Notes: generated by a model not told the origin, from the letters alone. 32,521 nucleotides of DNA from CAINEC01 sp046303115 (GCA_046303115.1 JBKCGZ010000091.1:1-32521), one strand, 5' to 3'; positions 21,000-30,060 are shown, numbered from the stretch's first letter. Made by a program: numbers and translations.

Positions 21000-23259
21000 A
21001 AATAGCGTGTTTAAAATCCGACAACATTAATTCTATTGTACCTTCTTCGGTAACTCTTTTTAAATCTTTATTGATAAATGAGAAATCTGATTTTGCCACT
21101 TTTAAATTAACTATTCGTGACTGGCCTACACTCAAATCTACTTTTTCAAATGCAACTAATTTTTTTACTGATGGAGTGATTGAAGCAACTAAATCTTTGT
21201 AATAAAGCTGTACAACTTCTTTTCCGTTTAGCTTTCCATCATTAGTAACTTTAATAGAAATCGTCAATGAATCATTATTCGATATGGTATCAGAAGAAAC
21301 TTTAAAATCAGCATAAGTAAAATGTGTGTACGACATTCCAAATCCAAAATCAAATTCTGGTTGATAAGCATTATTTGAAAAGTCTGTTGCTAAATCTTCT
21401 GATGATTTATGATCGTAATGTACAATCTCATTTGTTGCCTTAGGATAGGTGAATGGCAATTTCCCACTTGGATTTATAATTCCAGCAATACAATCTGCTA
21501 TTGCACGACCACCTTCATCGCCTGGTAAATATGCATACACAATAGCATCTGCTTTATTCACGATAGAATGAATAATTCGCGGACGATTGAAACAACAAAC
21601 TAAAATAATAGGTTTGTTTAATTTAGAAAGTTCATCTACCAATTTTAATTGAGCCGCAGGCAATGTAAGGTCATTAATATTTCCTGGAATTTCTGTGCAA
21701 GGCAACTCGCCTAAACATACAATTATTTTATCTGCATTCTTAGCTTGTGCAATACACGCATTAACATCAATGATACTATCCAATGATGTCCCTTGAAGAT
21801 AATTCACTGACGTAAAATTTGCACGTAAGCCTTCAAGAATTGTCAGCTTTCCCTTGGTATTATATTTATCATCAACACCCTGCCATGTATGTGTCCATGC
21901 ACCATTTAACAGATTAAGCGAGTTCGCTGCTGGTCCACAGATAAATAATTTTTCATTCTTATTCGTTAGCGGTAATACGTTACTGTTATTCTTTAACAAA
22001 GTAATTGCTTCTGATGCGGCGTTATAACTTACATCAGAAAATTTCTTACTTCCAAAATCAGGATAACTGGATGGTAGATAAACCACATTATCAAACAATC
22101 CTAATTCTTTTTTAAGATTTAATATTCTCTTTACTGATAAATCAATTCTGCTTTGAGGTATACTTCCTTCTTTCACCAATTGAATTAACAAATCATTAAA
22201 CTCAAAATCATTCGGCGTCATGCTCATATCAATACCCGCCATGATAGCCATCTTCACCGCTTCTTTTTTCGATGCTGCTACATGATGCACATCTACCAAC
22301 TTATAAATATCTTCCCAATCAGTAACCGCCACACCCGTAAATTTCAATTCATCGCGAAGTAACTTCGTTAATATGTCATAGTTAGCATGAACAGGCGTTC
22401 CATTAATCTCTCCTGAATTAATCATGACGGTTTTTGCGCCTACATTAATTGCTGCTTGAAATGTTGGAAGGAAATACTCGCGCAACTCACGATCAGATAT
22501 CCATGCTGGCGTGCGATCATGTCCGCTTAAAGAAAAACTATAACCTAAGAAATGCTTCATACAAGCAGCCACATGATACGTGTTATCTACATTCGATTGT
22601 AATCCGCTAATTGCTGCTACCGCCATTGATTTTGCTAAACAAACATCTTCCCCATACGTCTCAAAAAAGCGTGACCATAAAGGCTGACGACCTAAATCTA
22701 ATACAGGAGAAAAATTCCAAGGTATACCTGCTGCTCTAGTTTCGTAGGCTGAAATATCATTGGCACTTTTCACTAACTGCGGATTCCATGTTGCAGCTTG
22801 AGCAATTTGCTGAGGAAACAAAGTGGCGCCTATCACATAATTAGCACCATGAATAGCATCTATTCCGTAGATAACAGGAATTGGATAATTAGAAGATTTC
22901 TGATTTTTAATCTGAATTGCAGAAATAATTTTTTTCCAGTTTTCAAGACTGATTGTTCCACTACCACAACCTACATTTAAAATGGATCCAACATGATATT
23001 TGTTTAAGGCCGTTTCTAATTTTGAAATATCTAATTGCTGTGGATTTTTCAAATTGCAAATATCACCGACTGCAATAACGCCTAAGTCTACTTGCGACAT
23101 CTGACCTACTTTTTCTTCGATCGACATTTTACTTAATAAAACATCGATGTCCTTAATCGGAAATCCGTTTGAGAAATTTTTACTCGCAACATCAGTATTC
23201 TGCGAGTTAGCAGAAAAAAACAAATGAAAACAAATGACAATTAAGCAATACTTCTTCAT
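20989..23259 (-). CDS. Glycoside hydrolase family 3 beta-glucosidase
   Basis: The product has 756 residues, typical of multi-domain GH3 enzymes. A Sec signal peptide (MKKYCLIVICFHLFFSANSQ) without a lipobox predicts a periplasmic enzyme. Domain order: TIM barrel (about 35-385) with YGIDAIHGANYV, MKHFLGY (Lys235, His236) and GVAVTDWEDI, in which Asp314 is the expected nucleophile; alpha/beta sandwich (about 400-600) with the likely acid/base Glu523 in CTEIPGN; and a C-terminal fibronectin III-like domain (about 640-756, FGFGMSYTHFTYADF). It should release glucose from beta-gluco-oligosaccharides produced by the GH16 enzyme. Its start shares one base with the preceding stop (TAATG), and its end overlaps the GH16 gene, so all are coupled. 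Confidence 0.93.
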   Translation of the reverse strand: MKKYCLIVICFHLFFSANSQNTDVASKNFSNGFPIKDIDVLLSKMSIEEKVGQMSQVDLGVIAVGDICNLKNPQQLDISKLETALNKYHVGSILNVGCGSGTISLENWKKIISAIQIKNQKSSNYPIPVIYGIDAIHGANYVIGATLFPQQIAQAATWNPQLVKSANDISAYETRAAGIPWNFSPVLDLGRQPLWSRFFETYGEDVCLAKSMAVAAISGLQSNVDNTYHVAACMKHFLGYSFSLSGHDRTPAWISDRELREYFLPTFQAAINVGAKTVMINSGEINGTPVHANYDILTKLLRDELKFTGVAVTDWEDIYKLVDVHHVAASKKEAVKMAIMAGIDMSMTPNDFEFNDLLIQLVKEGSIPQSRIDLSVKRILNLKKELGLFDNVVYLPSSYPDFGSKKFSDVSYNAASEAITLLKNNSNVLPLTNKNEKLFICGPAANSLNLLNGAWTHTWQGVDDKYNTKGKLTILEGLRANFTSVNYLQGTSLDSIIDVNACIAQAKNADKIIVCLGELPCTEIPGNINDLTLPAAQLKLVDELSKLNKPIILVCCFNRPRIIHSIVNKADAIVYAYLPGDEGGRAIADCIAGIINPSGKLPFTYPKATNEIVHYDHKSSEDLATDFSNNAYQPEFDFGFGMSYTHFTYADFKVSSDTISNNDSLTISIKVTNDGKLNGKEVVQLYYKDLVASITPSVKKLVAFEKVDLSVGQSRIVNLKVAKSDFSFINKDLKRVTEEGTIELMLSDFKHAIYVK

Positions 23260-23906
23260 TACTTTGTTAAACTTACTATTCGAATATCATCTAAATAAAT
23301 ATCGCCATCTCCTTCGAGCTGAATCATAAACTGTTTCACTTTACCTAAGTCTGCGTCATTACGTTCAAAAGGAAAATTCTTTAAAGGAATTGAAACTGTT
23401 GTCCATGTTTGATTATTAAAGTTTCCAGAGGACAACGTAGAGTTATAACCATAATATGATTGAACTCCTGTATAATCTTCAATTGCGAATGCTACAGGTA
23501 GATTAGAAAAACTTCCTTTGGCGGATTTTACTTTCATCTGAATGGCACTTTCTTCAACCACCTCATTCATGTCTTTCGGTTGCCAATTACTCCATCCAAA
23601 GCCGAGTCCAATCCATTTACATCCATTCGTTACTTTATCCCACTTCAAATGTAAACTTGCATCACCTGAAAAAACAACTTCCGAATTTTTCTCCATCGTC
23701 ACACATTGCTTTTCCGGCGACACCCAAATTTCATTACTTAAATCATCAGCATAAATCAACGTGTTTTTAAATCCATTGATAGAAGTAGAATCAACTGCGT
23801 TAGCAACATCATACAATTCCTTTGATTGCAATTGCACAAACGATTGCTTACTTGATGAACAAGCAACAACAAAAATCAAAAGAGGAAGTATGAATTGTTT
23901 TTTCAT
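23259..23906 (-). CDS. Lipoprotein with CBM11/CIA30-like jelly-roll domain
   Basis: The product has 215 residues. The signal MKKQFILPLLIFVVAC places the lipid cysteine at 16, followed by SSSKQS without an acidic stretch, so it may face the periplasm rather than the surface. The rest is one beta-jelly-roll domain (about 45-213): the pattern ASLHLKWDK, WIGLGFGWSNW, AIQMKVKS, VAFAIEDYTGVQSYYGY and the closing GDGDIYLDDIRIVSL. CBM11 modules bind beta-1,3/1,4-glucans, and this family resemblance plus the GH16 and GH3 neighbours suggests binding of beta-glucan chains. No catalytic residues are evident. Joined to both neighbours by TAATG overlaps. Confidence 0.7.
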   Translation of the reverse strand: MKKQFILPLLIFVVACSSSKQSFVQLQSKELYDVANAVDSTSINGFKNTLIYADDLSNEIWVSPEKQCVTMEKNSEVVFSGDASLHLKWDKVTNGCKWIGLGFGWSNWQPKDMNEVVEESAIQMKVKSAKGSFSNLPVAFAIEDYTGVQSYYGYNSTLSSGNFNNQTWTTVSIPLKNFPFERNDADLGKVKQFMIQLEGDGDIYLDDIRIVSLTK

Positions 23907-24904
23907 TATGGTTCTAATGGTGCGCTTGTAAACATGATATAATCAATCTTGCATGCTGCGAATCCCTGACTAGGATCTGCTAAATGCAACATCGATATTT
24001 TTCCAATCTTATCAGGGTTATGTTGACTATTTCCTTTTGGAGTTGAAGGTTGTCCGTTAACTAAAGTTACCAAATCAGCATACTTCACTGAAATTAATTT
24101 CCATCCAGTCCAATTAACATTAATTTGCAAATCATATTGATCATCAGAATTACCATTTATACTTCCATCAGCATTCTCATCTTCTTTAAATTGAAATAAT
24201 ACCAGCGAAGGATTTGAAGCAGACTCCCCATAAATCAAACAATTAAAATAAACATCATTTGGATTAGTTGAAAGATTTAGCGTTTTCGTAGTGCCGTATG
24301 CGGTAGCAGGATAATCAATTAATCCAATTAACCAATCCCAGTTTACAGTACCAGCCATGCGTAAATATTTTGCGCCTTGCGGACATAGCGTATCATTTTT
24401 AATATTGAAATCCATATTAGCACCCGTCTGAACAAATTTTGTCCAAGATGAACTAAATCCATTTTCAAAATCTGCAATTACAAGTCCTTGATTCACCTTC
24501 AACGATTTTACTTTTGTCTGCACTTGAAAAGTATCAGCTACACCATCGATTGTTAACTGAGCGATACAATTCTCTGCTTTAAACATTGGAAAAACAGTTG
24601 TTGAACCATTCCATGTTGCATTCGTCGCGTCAATAAATTTTGTTTGACCAGTAATGATTTTCTCAGCCTTTGATATTTGACCTTTAATACTAATCTTCCA
24701 GCTAACAGGCTTGTTAAATTGTGCCGAGAAAACAGCCTTTTCGCCATTGGCAAAATCAAGACTGTCTTTATCAACTTTAAATGTATTAAGGACCATAAAA
24801 TCGCTATACATTTCTTGAATATTATTGCCATCGAAAGAAGTGTCATCTTTTCGACATGAAACAATAACGCTAACGATCATTAAAAGGGTAAATAGTTTTT
24901 TCAT
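23906..24904 (-). CDS. Probable surface glycan-binding lipoprotein
   Basis: The product has 332 residues. The signal peptide ends in VIVSC with the lipid cysteine at 17, followed by RKDD, very close to the lysine-plus-acidic lipoprotein export signals that send lipoproteins to the Bacteroidota cell surface. An N-terminal Ig-like section (about 35-135, with GEKAVFSAQFNKPVSWKISI) precedes a jelly-roll CBM-like domain (about 140-330, opening LVIADFENGFSSSWTKF, closing CKIDYIMF). A calcium-loop-like stretch DENADGSI starts at 242. The architecture is that of a surface glycan-binding protein of a polysaccharide utilisation locus. No enzyme motif is visible. It lies 3 bases after the barrel gene and overlaps the next gene by one base. 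Confidence 0.7.
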   Translation of the reverse strand: MKKLFTLLMIVSVIVSCRKDDTSFDGNNIQEMYSDFMVLNTFKVDKDSLDFANGEKAVFSAQFNKPVSWKISIKGQISKAEKIITGQTKFIDATNATWNGSTTVFPMFKAENCIAQLTIDGVADTFQVQTKVKSLKVNQGLVIADFENGFSSSWTKFVQTGANMDFNIKNDTLCPQGAKYLRMAGTVNWDWLIGLIDYPATAYGTTKTLNLSTNPNDVYFNCLIYGESASNPSLVLFQFKEDENADGSINGNSDDQYDLQINVNWTGWKLISVKYADLVTLVNGQPSTPKGNSQHNPDKIGKISMLHLADPSQGFAACKIDYIMFTSAPLEP

Positions 24905-24907
24905 AAT

Positions 24908-26623
24908 TTAAAATGTCATGTTATAAATTAATGCAAACTGGTTAATACTGTATTTCGGACTAGCAATAAGTTTATCATTGTATTCACTTACCTGATACAA
25001 GGCAGTTAAATGAATCTTCTCATCAAAGCGACAACGAGCACCTATAGCAATTATTTTTTGTGTCATATTATAATTGGCTTCTTCAAAAAATGAAACCGTT
25101 GAATAAACATTTCGCTGAGGTATAAATTCGTTTCCTTTACAATTCAAGAACATTCCCCCTGCTAAGACATCTATTTTCTTGAATAATTCATACTCTGCTC
25201 CTAACTGATAACGCATTGTTTTCAAATCAACTTTTTCAACAGCGACATCACTATTACGATTTGTGATTTCATTCATTAAGCCTATTTGAATATTCATACG
25301 CTTTTGAAAGTGAAACAACTTATCCATTTCAAATTGAGCGGTCAACTTAGTAACTTGAAACTGTTTTAACTTTAAAGTACCTTGACCTCTGATTTCATTC
25401 AAATAAAAGTGTTGAGCATTAAGCTGAATTCCTTTTTCATTATGATAATCTAATTTCAAGTAAGCACCAAGACGATTAAAAGTTGCTAGTCCATAAGGCA
25501 TCGCATTATTATAAATAGGATTAGCTATGTTCAATTTTGTAGATACTGATGTAGCATACAAACTATCTCCAACAATTAAGTCCATTAAACTAATTGGTCG
25601 AATAATTTGATCATTTGTGTAGCGATTATAATAACCTGTTAAGGATGAATAATCGATTTCTTTGCTCTGCGCACCTATACTTCTAAAATCAGGACCCACA
25701 TTCAAATAACCAGCTGTAAAAGAAAGATTCTTTTTTAACCAATTAAATGTAGCACTAGCATTAATGAAATAATCCGCGAGATAAGAATTATCAAAATCTT
25801 CAGCGTATTGTACATTACTTCTTCCAGCCTCACCATTAAACACAATCGTGTTTTTATTTAGTTCATACAAATATTTAAGGCCAATCGAATTCACATTGTT
25901 TGTGTAGGTATTACTATCCAGCACAGTTCCTTTTACATCAAAAACAGAAAAACCATTGTAAGAAAGTGCTAAGTTTTTCGACTGAATTAATTGTATTGTT
26001 GTACCACCCATCAAACGTTCAGGGATCGACGAAAAGTCAGTCGCATTTAAACGAGTTAAGTAACCAGTAAAATTCAACTCTTTTATTCCCTTCGCGAATT
26101 CAAATCCAAAATCTACGTTCACCCCTTGTTGACGCCATGTATTATCGCGATAAAACTTTTCATAGTTCAAAATATCGTTTTGCAATTTAAAAACCGATGG
26201 CAATGAATCTAAACGATCAGCATGATGATTATACAAGGTAAAAGGCGTCTGTTTTAAATTTAAATCACCTACCTGATAACGGACTTTATCACTAATAACT
26301 CCCTTTAAAAACAACTGACGCACATCGAAAGTCACTCCAGCACCCCAAAATCCACCGTATGCATTTCTGATACGAAACATCCCTAATATTTCTGTGTGCT
26401 TATTGGGTTTAATGTCTACACCTAAATCGATTAAAGCATAACCACCAGCATTTCGCTTAATAGTTGTGGTATCAGGTATACTATCACTTACAACGATATT
26501 ATTATTTGACAAAACTGATCTTGCCCCACCAATAAAATCGACAGTTCGTTTTTGTTGTGCCATTGAATGATACGACATCAATGACAGCAGCATCAACATA
26601 TATTTGAATAAATGTTTTTTCAT
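24908..26623 (-). CDS. Outer-membrane beta-barrel protein of unknown specificity
   Basis: The product has 571 residues. Residues 1-22 (ending YHSMAQ) are a signal peptide. The mature protein alternates hydrophobic and polar residues in strands with aromatic girdles and ends in NQFALIYNMTF, with the terminal Phe expected of BAM substrates. There is no TonB box, no plug domain and no SusC-like length, so it is a porin-like or structural barrel. A recognisable soluble insertion is not evident. It does not obviously resemble OmpA, TolC or FadL. In this operon it may let oligosaccharides into the periplasm or form part of a surface complex. It lies directly after the second barrel gene, with a one-base stop-start overlap, so stoichiometric synthesis is likely. 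Confidence 0.7.
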   Translation of the reverse strand: MKKHLFKYMLMLLSLMSYHSMAQQKRTVDFIGGARSVLSNNNIVVSDSIPDTTTIKRNAGGYALIDLGVDIKPNKHTEILGMFRIRNAYGGFWGAGVTFDVRQLFLKGVISDKVRYQVGDLNLKQTPFTLYNHHADRLDSLPSVFKLQNDILNYEKFYRDNTWRQQGVNVDFGFEFAKGIKELNFTGYLTRLNATDFSSIPERLMGGTTIQLIQSKNLALSYNGFSVFDVKGTVLDSNTYTNNVNSIGLKYLYELNKNTIVFNGEAGRSNVQYAEDFDNSYLADYFINASATFNWLKKNLSFTAGYLNVGPDFRSIGAQSKEIDYSSLTGYYNRYTNDQIIRPISLMDLIVGDSLYATSVSTKLNIANPIYNNAMPYGLATFNRLGAYLKLDYHNEKGIQLNAQHFYLNEIRGQGTLKLKQFQVTKLTAQFEMDKLFHFQKRMNIQIGLMNEITNRNSDVAVEKVDLKTMRYQLGAEYELFKKIDVLAGGMFLNCKGNEFIPQRNVYSTVSFFEEANYNMTQKIIAIGARCRFDEKIHLTALYQVSEYNDKLIASPKYSINQFALIYNMTF

Positions 26624-28512
26624 TAGAAGAATATCTTTATTTCTACTGTTGTTTCAAATCCTTTATACTGATCATCTTTAAAGCTTGCATCGGCATATTC
26701 CATCCAACGTTGGCGCAAATAAAGTCCTGCACCTTTACTCATTCGAATATCAAATCCAGTTGCAATACTATATCCTGTTTGATTCTTCGGGCGCTTTGTA
26801 ATCAAATCAGTTTCTGTATCGTAATTAGCAATGATGCGCTCGAAGCCTGCGTAATTACACCATACCAATGATTTGTTTATTTTAATGTATGACTCTATTT
26901 GATGATAGTATGTTCGAAGGTAAGCTTGCTCTGAAAAAACCGTAATTGGTGATGCCGTTGGTTGTGAAGATGAGTATTGACCTAGGTAATAAAGGTAATA
27001 ATCACGATTAAAAATAGTCCCCTTCCATTTCATATTCATCTCAATACTATTGAAGTATTTTCTTTCAACAGGCAGTTTGGTTACTGCATTAACGTTAGTA
27101 ATATTAACTGTTTCGTAAACCGTTCGATAAATTTTAGAAAGGTTATTATATGGTCCAACGTTGCTTGGAAAATCCCAACGCCAGAAATGTGCGAGTACTA
27201 AACTATTAATCGGATGACTGTAAGTAAGCTTTGAAGAAAGGTTCTCCATTTCTGAACTATTACTATATCCGAACGAAGTTTTTAATCGACCGAAATTAAT
27301 TTGTGCATTAACATCAAATCCTTGACGGTTATTCACCAGCTGACCAATAGCAACCATTGAACTTGCAACAGCAGGAAGTACTGGTTGAACACCCACTGAT
27401 GATGTTGCTAAATAGTTTTGATCTATTGCTGAATTAATAAAAGCAGCGCTGTTGTTTAACACACGCGGACTAATACGATATAAGTGAAATTCGGTAGGAA
27501 ATTTATCTCGAATTGGATATTCAAACTTAACGGAAACTGCTTCGCCCCAATCACTGATATTATCGCCAGCAAAATTTCTTCCTCCTCCCACTTCACCTCG
27601 AACTACTAACTTCCCAATTGTATTTTTAAATTCAATCGTAGCAACATTAAATCCAACTGTTGACTTTTGTGTAGAATCAGTAAAACTGCAATTATTAAAT
27701 GTATTGAAGGAAATAAAATTTGACTTGTACTCTTTTTTAATCTTACCACCGTAGGATGAGTTAGGCAATGGTGATAAACCTCCATTCAATTGCGTCTTAC
27801 CATACATCAATACTCCGGAAAAACCATTTGGCAATTTATTACCTTCTATAATAAGACCTTGAAACGCTTGTTGTCCCCAGCGTTCATCCTGATTGATAGC
27901 ACCGGCATTATAAAAAGTCGCATAACGAGAATCAATATTCTTTGTATTCGGGTCCCAAGGATTCCTTTCGAAAATTGAATAACGATCGTATCCTTTATTA
28001 GCCTGAAAAGTAAACGGGGTTAATGCGTACCAGTTAATACCACCTGTTTTTATGGTAAAATCACCGTAATCGCTGGAATAAGTTCCGTATAAACTAATAC
28101 CAAGATTTAATCCTTTCACATTTTCTCTCTCTCCTGCACCCGTCATTGGACTCCACATAAACAAATCCGTTCCGAAGGAAGTGTTCTTAGAAACACTACC
28201 ACTCAGATTCAACATTAACTGAGGAATCTGACTATCATCACCAACAAAAATATTATTGGGATTTTTTCGCAAATGCGGATAAGCAATGTCTAGGTGACGA
28301 TAATTAGTTACAAAACGATAATAACCACTTACATTAAACTGATTTAATAATGCCTTTTGCTTCTTCGGAAAATTGCCATTATCAAACAATGATTGAAAGA
28401 ACAAATTCTTTGACGAATCTACTTCAGTCTGTTCAATAGTTTGTGCCACAGCAATCGACCCAAACAACATAAATCCGGTAGTAGCAACAAGTATTTTCTT
28501 TGACACCTTCAT
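26623..28512 (-). CDS. Outer-membrane beta-barrel protein of unknown specificity
   Basis: The product has 629 residues from ATG 28512. MKVSKKILVATTGFMLFGSI followed by AVAQ is a signal peptide. The mature part is a long beta-barrel pattern: FNVSGYYRFVTNYRHLDIAY, LNLGISLYGTYSSDYGDFTI, YLYYLGQYSSS, ending TTVEIKIFF with terminal Phe. Many strands are Tyr/Phe/Trp-rich. There is no TonB-dependent plug domain. Together with the 571-residue barrel it forms an adjacent pair where a SusC/SusD pair would normally be. An alternative GTG one codon upstream (28515) exists, but ATG 28512 overlaps the preceding TGA (TGATG), which favours it. Transport, surface display or export of glycan are all possible; sequence alone does not decide. 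Confidence 0.7.
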   Translation of the reverse strand: MKVSKKILVATTGFMLFGSIAVAQTIEQTEVDSSKNLFFQSLFDNGNFPKKQKALLNQFNVSGYYRFVTNYRHLDIAYPHLRKNPNNIFVGDDSQIPQLMLNLSGSVSKNTSFGTDLFMWSPMTGAGERENVKGLNLGISLYGTYSSDYGDFTIKTGGINWYALTPFTFQANKGYDRYSIFERNPWDPNTKNIDSRYATFYNAGAINQDERWGQQAFQGLIIEGNKLPNGFSGVLMYGKTQLNGGLSPLPNSSYGGKIKKEYKSNFISFNTFNNCSFTDSTQKSTVGFNVATIEFKNTIGKLVVRGEVGGGRNFAGDNISDWGEAVSVKFEYPIRDKFPTEFHLYRISPRVLNNSAAFINSAIDQNYLATSSVGVQPVLPAVASSMVAIGQLVNNRQGFDVNAQINFGRLKTSFGYSNSSEMENLSSKLTYSHPINSLVLAHFWRWDFPSNVGPYNNLSKIYRTVYETVNITNVNAVTKLPVERKYFNSIEMNMKWKGTIFNRDYYLYYLGQYSSSQPTASPITVFSEQAYLRTYYHQIESYIKINKSLVWCNYAGFERIIANYDTETDLITKRPKNQTGYSIATGFDIRMSKGAGLYLRQRWMEYADASFKDDQYKGFETTVEIKIFF

Positions 28513-29945
28513 CACTTAAAATCGCTCATTGATTGTTTTTTCACCTGTATAAATCTAGCCTGACCATCTTGCTCAGTTCTTTTGTCGACATAAAATGGAA
28601 TGTTTGCATAAGCTACTTTCCCATTGTAGAATGCAGAAACAAAAATACGATAAGCACCTTCCTGAGCAGGCGCTCTAAACTTAATGTTATTGCTATTCTT
28701 GGATTTTATTAATCCATTCAACTCAACCGCTTCCTCTTCTTTATCTCCACCACTTTTTTTATCTGTACTTTCTGCTAATATTTTCCAATTATATAGTATT
28801 TTATTGGAAGAATCTTTAACGTTCGTTTGCATATCGACACCTAATAGTGCATTAACAGATGCGGCATACATCTCACCTGCTTTGGTATGGATATTATCTA
28901 ACGCTTTTTTATTATCAACGGTAAGTGATACGATTGTTGGGGTCGCTAATTCTGTTGGTTTATTTTTAAAAACCATTTCTAACGCATCAATAGGCTCAGT
29001 TGGTAAATTATCTTTCGAAAAAAGTCCGAACCACGTCTCAGTATATTCTTGTTTAGCGCCCCATAAAAATGCGTAAGAACCTAAACAAAAATTCTGATTG
29101 GGCCTGATGTAATTATTGTATCGATCAAAAAACACTTGTTTCTTTTCAGTACTGGTTTGCTCTATTGATACATCCCAAGATGTTTTAGGAGATTCCCAAT
29201 AACCATTAACACCCCATTCTGTGATCATGTAAGGACCTGCCCAGCCAAATCGACTTATATTCGTTGGAACACCTGCAATATCCCCATAGGTATTGACACA
29301 ATATATATCAATATCGGGAGCGCGTTGTTTTATTAACTGAACCTCCATCGAATCAAGACCAGCAGTTACAGTAGAAGTTGGATGATTAGGATCAACTTCA
29401 TGAGCATACTTGGCTATATCCTGAACAGCATACCAACAATTTGTATTGGTATATTGAAGATCTAGCTCATTGCCAATTCCCCACATTAACAATGCAGGAT
29501 GATTCTTGAATTTATCAATTACTCTTTTAAAATGCTCTAATTGTATTTTAACTTTTTCAGAATTATTATAATCAAATCCGTGACGTTCATGTTGCAACCA
29601 AAGTCCTAACATTACTGTCATACCATGCTTTTGGGCATCATCTAAAATTTGTTGAGCATTATCTATACCCCAAGTTCGAATTGAATTAGCTCCAATTTGA
29701 ACTGCCAAATCTAAGTTCACATCACCACCAACACCCTTCACATAATACGGAAGACCGTTGCGATATAATTGATAACCAGATTCCGTTTTGATGACATTGG
29801 TTTTGCCCTCATCTTTTTTGGAAATGAGACTCCCCTCCGATTTAAGATCATTTGATTGAGCAGTAGCAGAAAAATTAAATCCAAGAAAAAACAGACCTAT
29901 TGCTAGACTGAAAAAATACACGAATCCACTACACTTCATTTTCAT
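28512..29945 (-). CDS. Clan GH-A TIM-barrel glycosidase or transglycosidase (GH2-like/GH72-like)
   Basis: From ATG 29945 the product has 477 residues. A signal peptide ends near FSATAQ (about residue 30), with no lipobox, so it is periplasmic or secreted. The TIM barrel starts with YRNGLPYYVKGVGGDVN and IGANSIRTWGIDN. The acid/base is likely Glu160 in WGIGNELD and the nucleophile Glu243 in MITEWG, the clan GH-A pair on strands 4 and 7. The opening xxNGxPxxVKGV and the VNTYGD segment are also reminiscent of GH72 beta-1,3-glucanosyltransferases. GH2 beta-sandwich domains are missing; instead a ~170-residue C-terminal beta region follows, with an acidic Lys/Glu linker. The frame opens at a TTG at 29963, which lacks a sensible signal. 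First gene of the operon. Confidence 0.75.
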   Translation of the reverse strand: MKMKCSGFVYFFSLAIGLFFLGFNFSATAQSNDLKSEGSLISKKDEGKTNVIKTESGYQLYRNGLPYYVKGVGGDVNLDLAVQIGANSIRTWGIDNAQQILDDAQKHGMTVMLGLWLQHERHGFDYNNSEKVKIQLEHFKRVIDKFKNHPALLMWGIGNELDLQYTNTNCWYAVQDIAKYAHEVDPNHPTSTVTAGLDSMEVQLIKQRAPDIDIYCVNTYGDIAGVPTNISRFGWAGPYMITEWGVNGYWESPKTSWDVSIEQTSTEKKQVFFDRYNNYIRPNQNFCLGSYAFLWGAKQEYTETWFGLFSKDNLPTEPIDALEMVFKNKPTELATPTIVSLTVDNKKALDNIHTKAGEMYAASVNALLGVDMQTNVKDSSNKILYNWKILAESTDKKSGGDKEEEAVELNGLIKSKNSNNIKFRAPAQEGAYRIFVSAFYNGKVAYANIPFYVDKRTEQDGQARFIQVKKQSMSDFK

Positions 29946-29960
29946 TTTACGATTAATAAA

Positions 29961-30009
29961 CAAGTTTTTGAATCGAAACCACTAAGATGATTATAAAAAG
30001 AAAAACTTG
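29961..30009. promoter_or_regulatory. Inverted repeat upstream of the nine-gene operon
   Basis: CAAGTTTTT (29961-29969) and AAAAACTTG (30001-30009) are perfect 9-bp inverted copies separated by 31 bases, just before the first operon start. They could form a leader hairpin or be a regulator site. No convincing -7/-33 promoter was recognised in the 115-base gap, and in A+T-rich DNA such a repeat can arise by chance. Confidence 0.3.
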
Positions 30010-30060
30010 CGTGGCTTAGTCGGGGTCTAATCTAATAAAAACAATTTCGAAATCAAAGAA

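Noticed and set aside
28684..29076. Rightward 130-codon frame inside the GH-A gene
   Set aside because: It is fully antisense to a well-supported enzyme and is a by-product of its codon use.
16335..29945. SusC/SusD pair hidden in the operon
   Set aside because: No protein approaches SusC length or has a plug domain, and neither lipoprotein has the helical TPR-like SusD pattern; both are beta-rich binding proteins.
29946..29963. TTG start of the GH-A enzyme
   Set aside because: It overlaps the inverted repeat and adds a charged stretch before the signal peptide; ATG 29945 is preferred.
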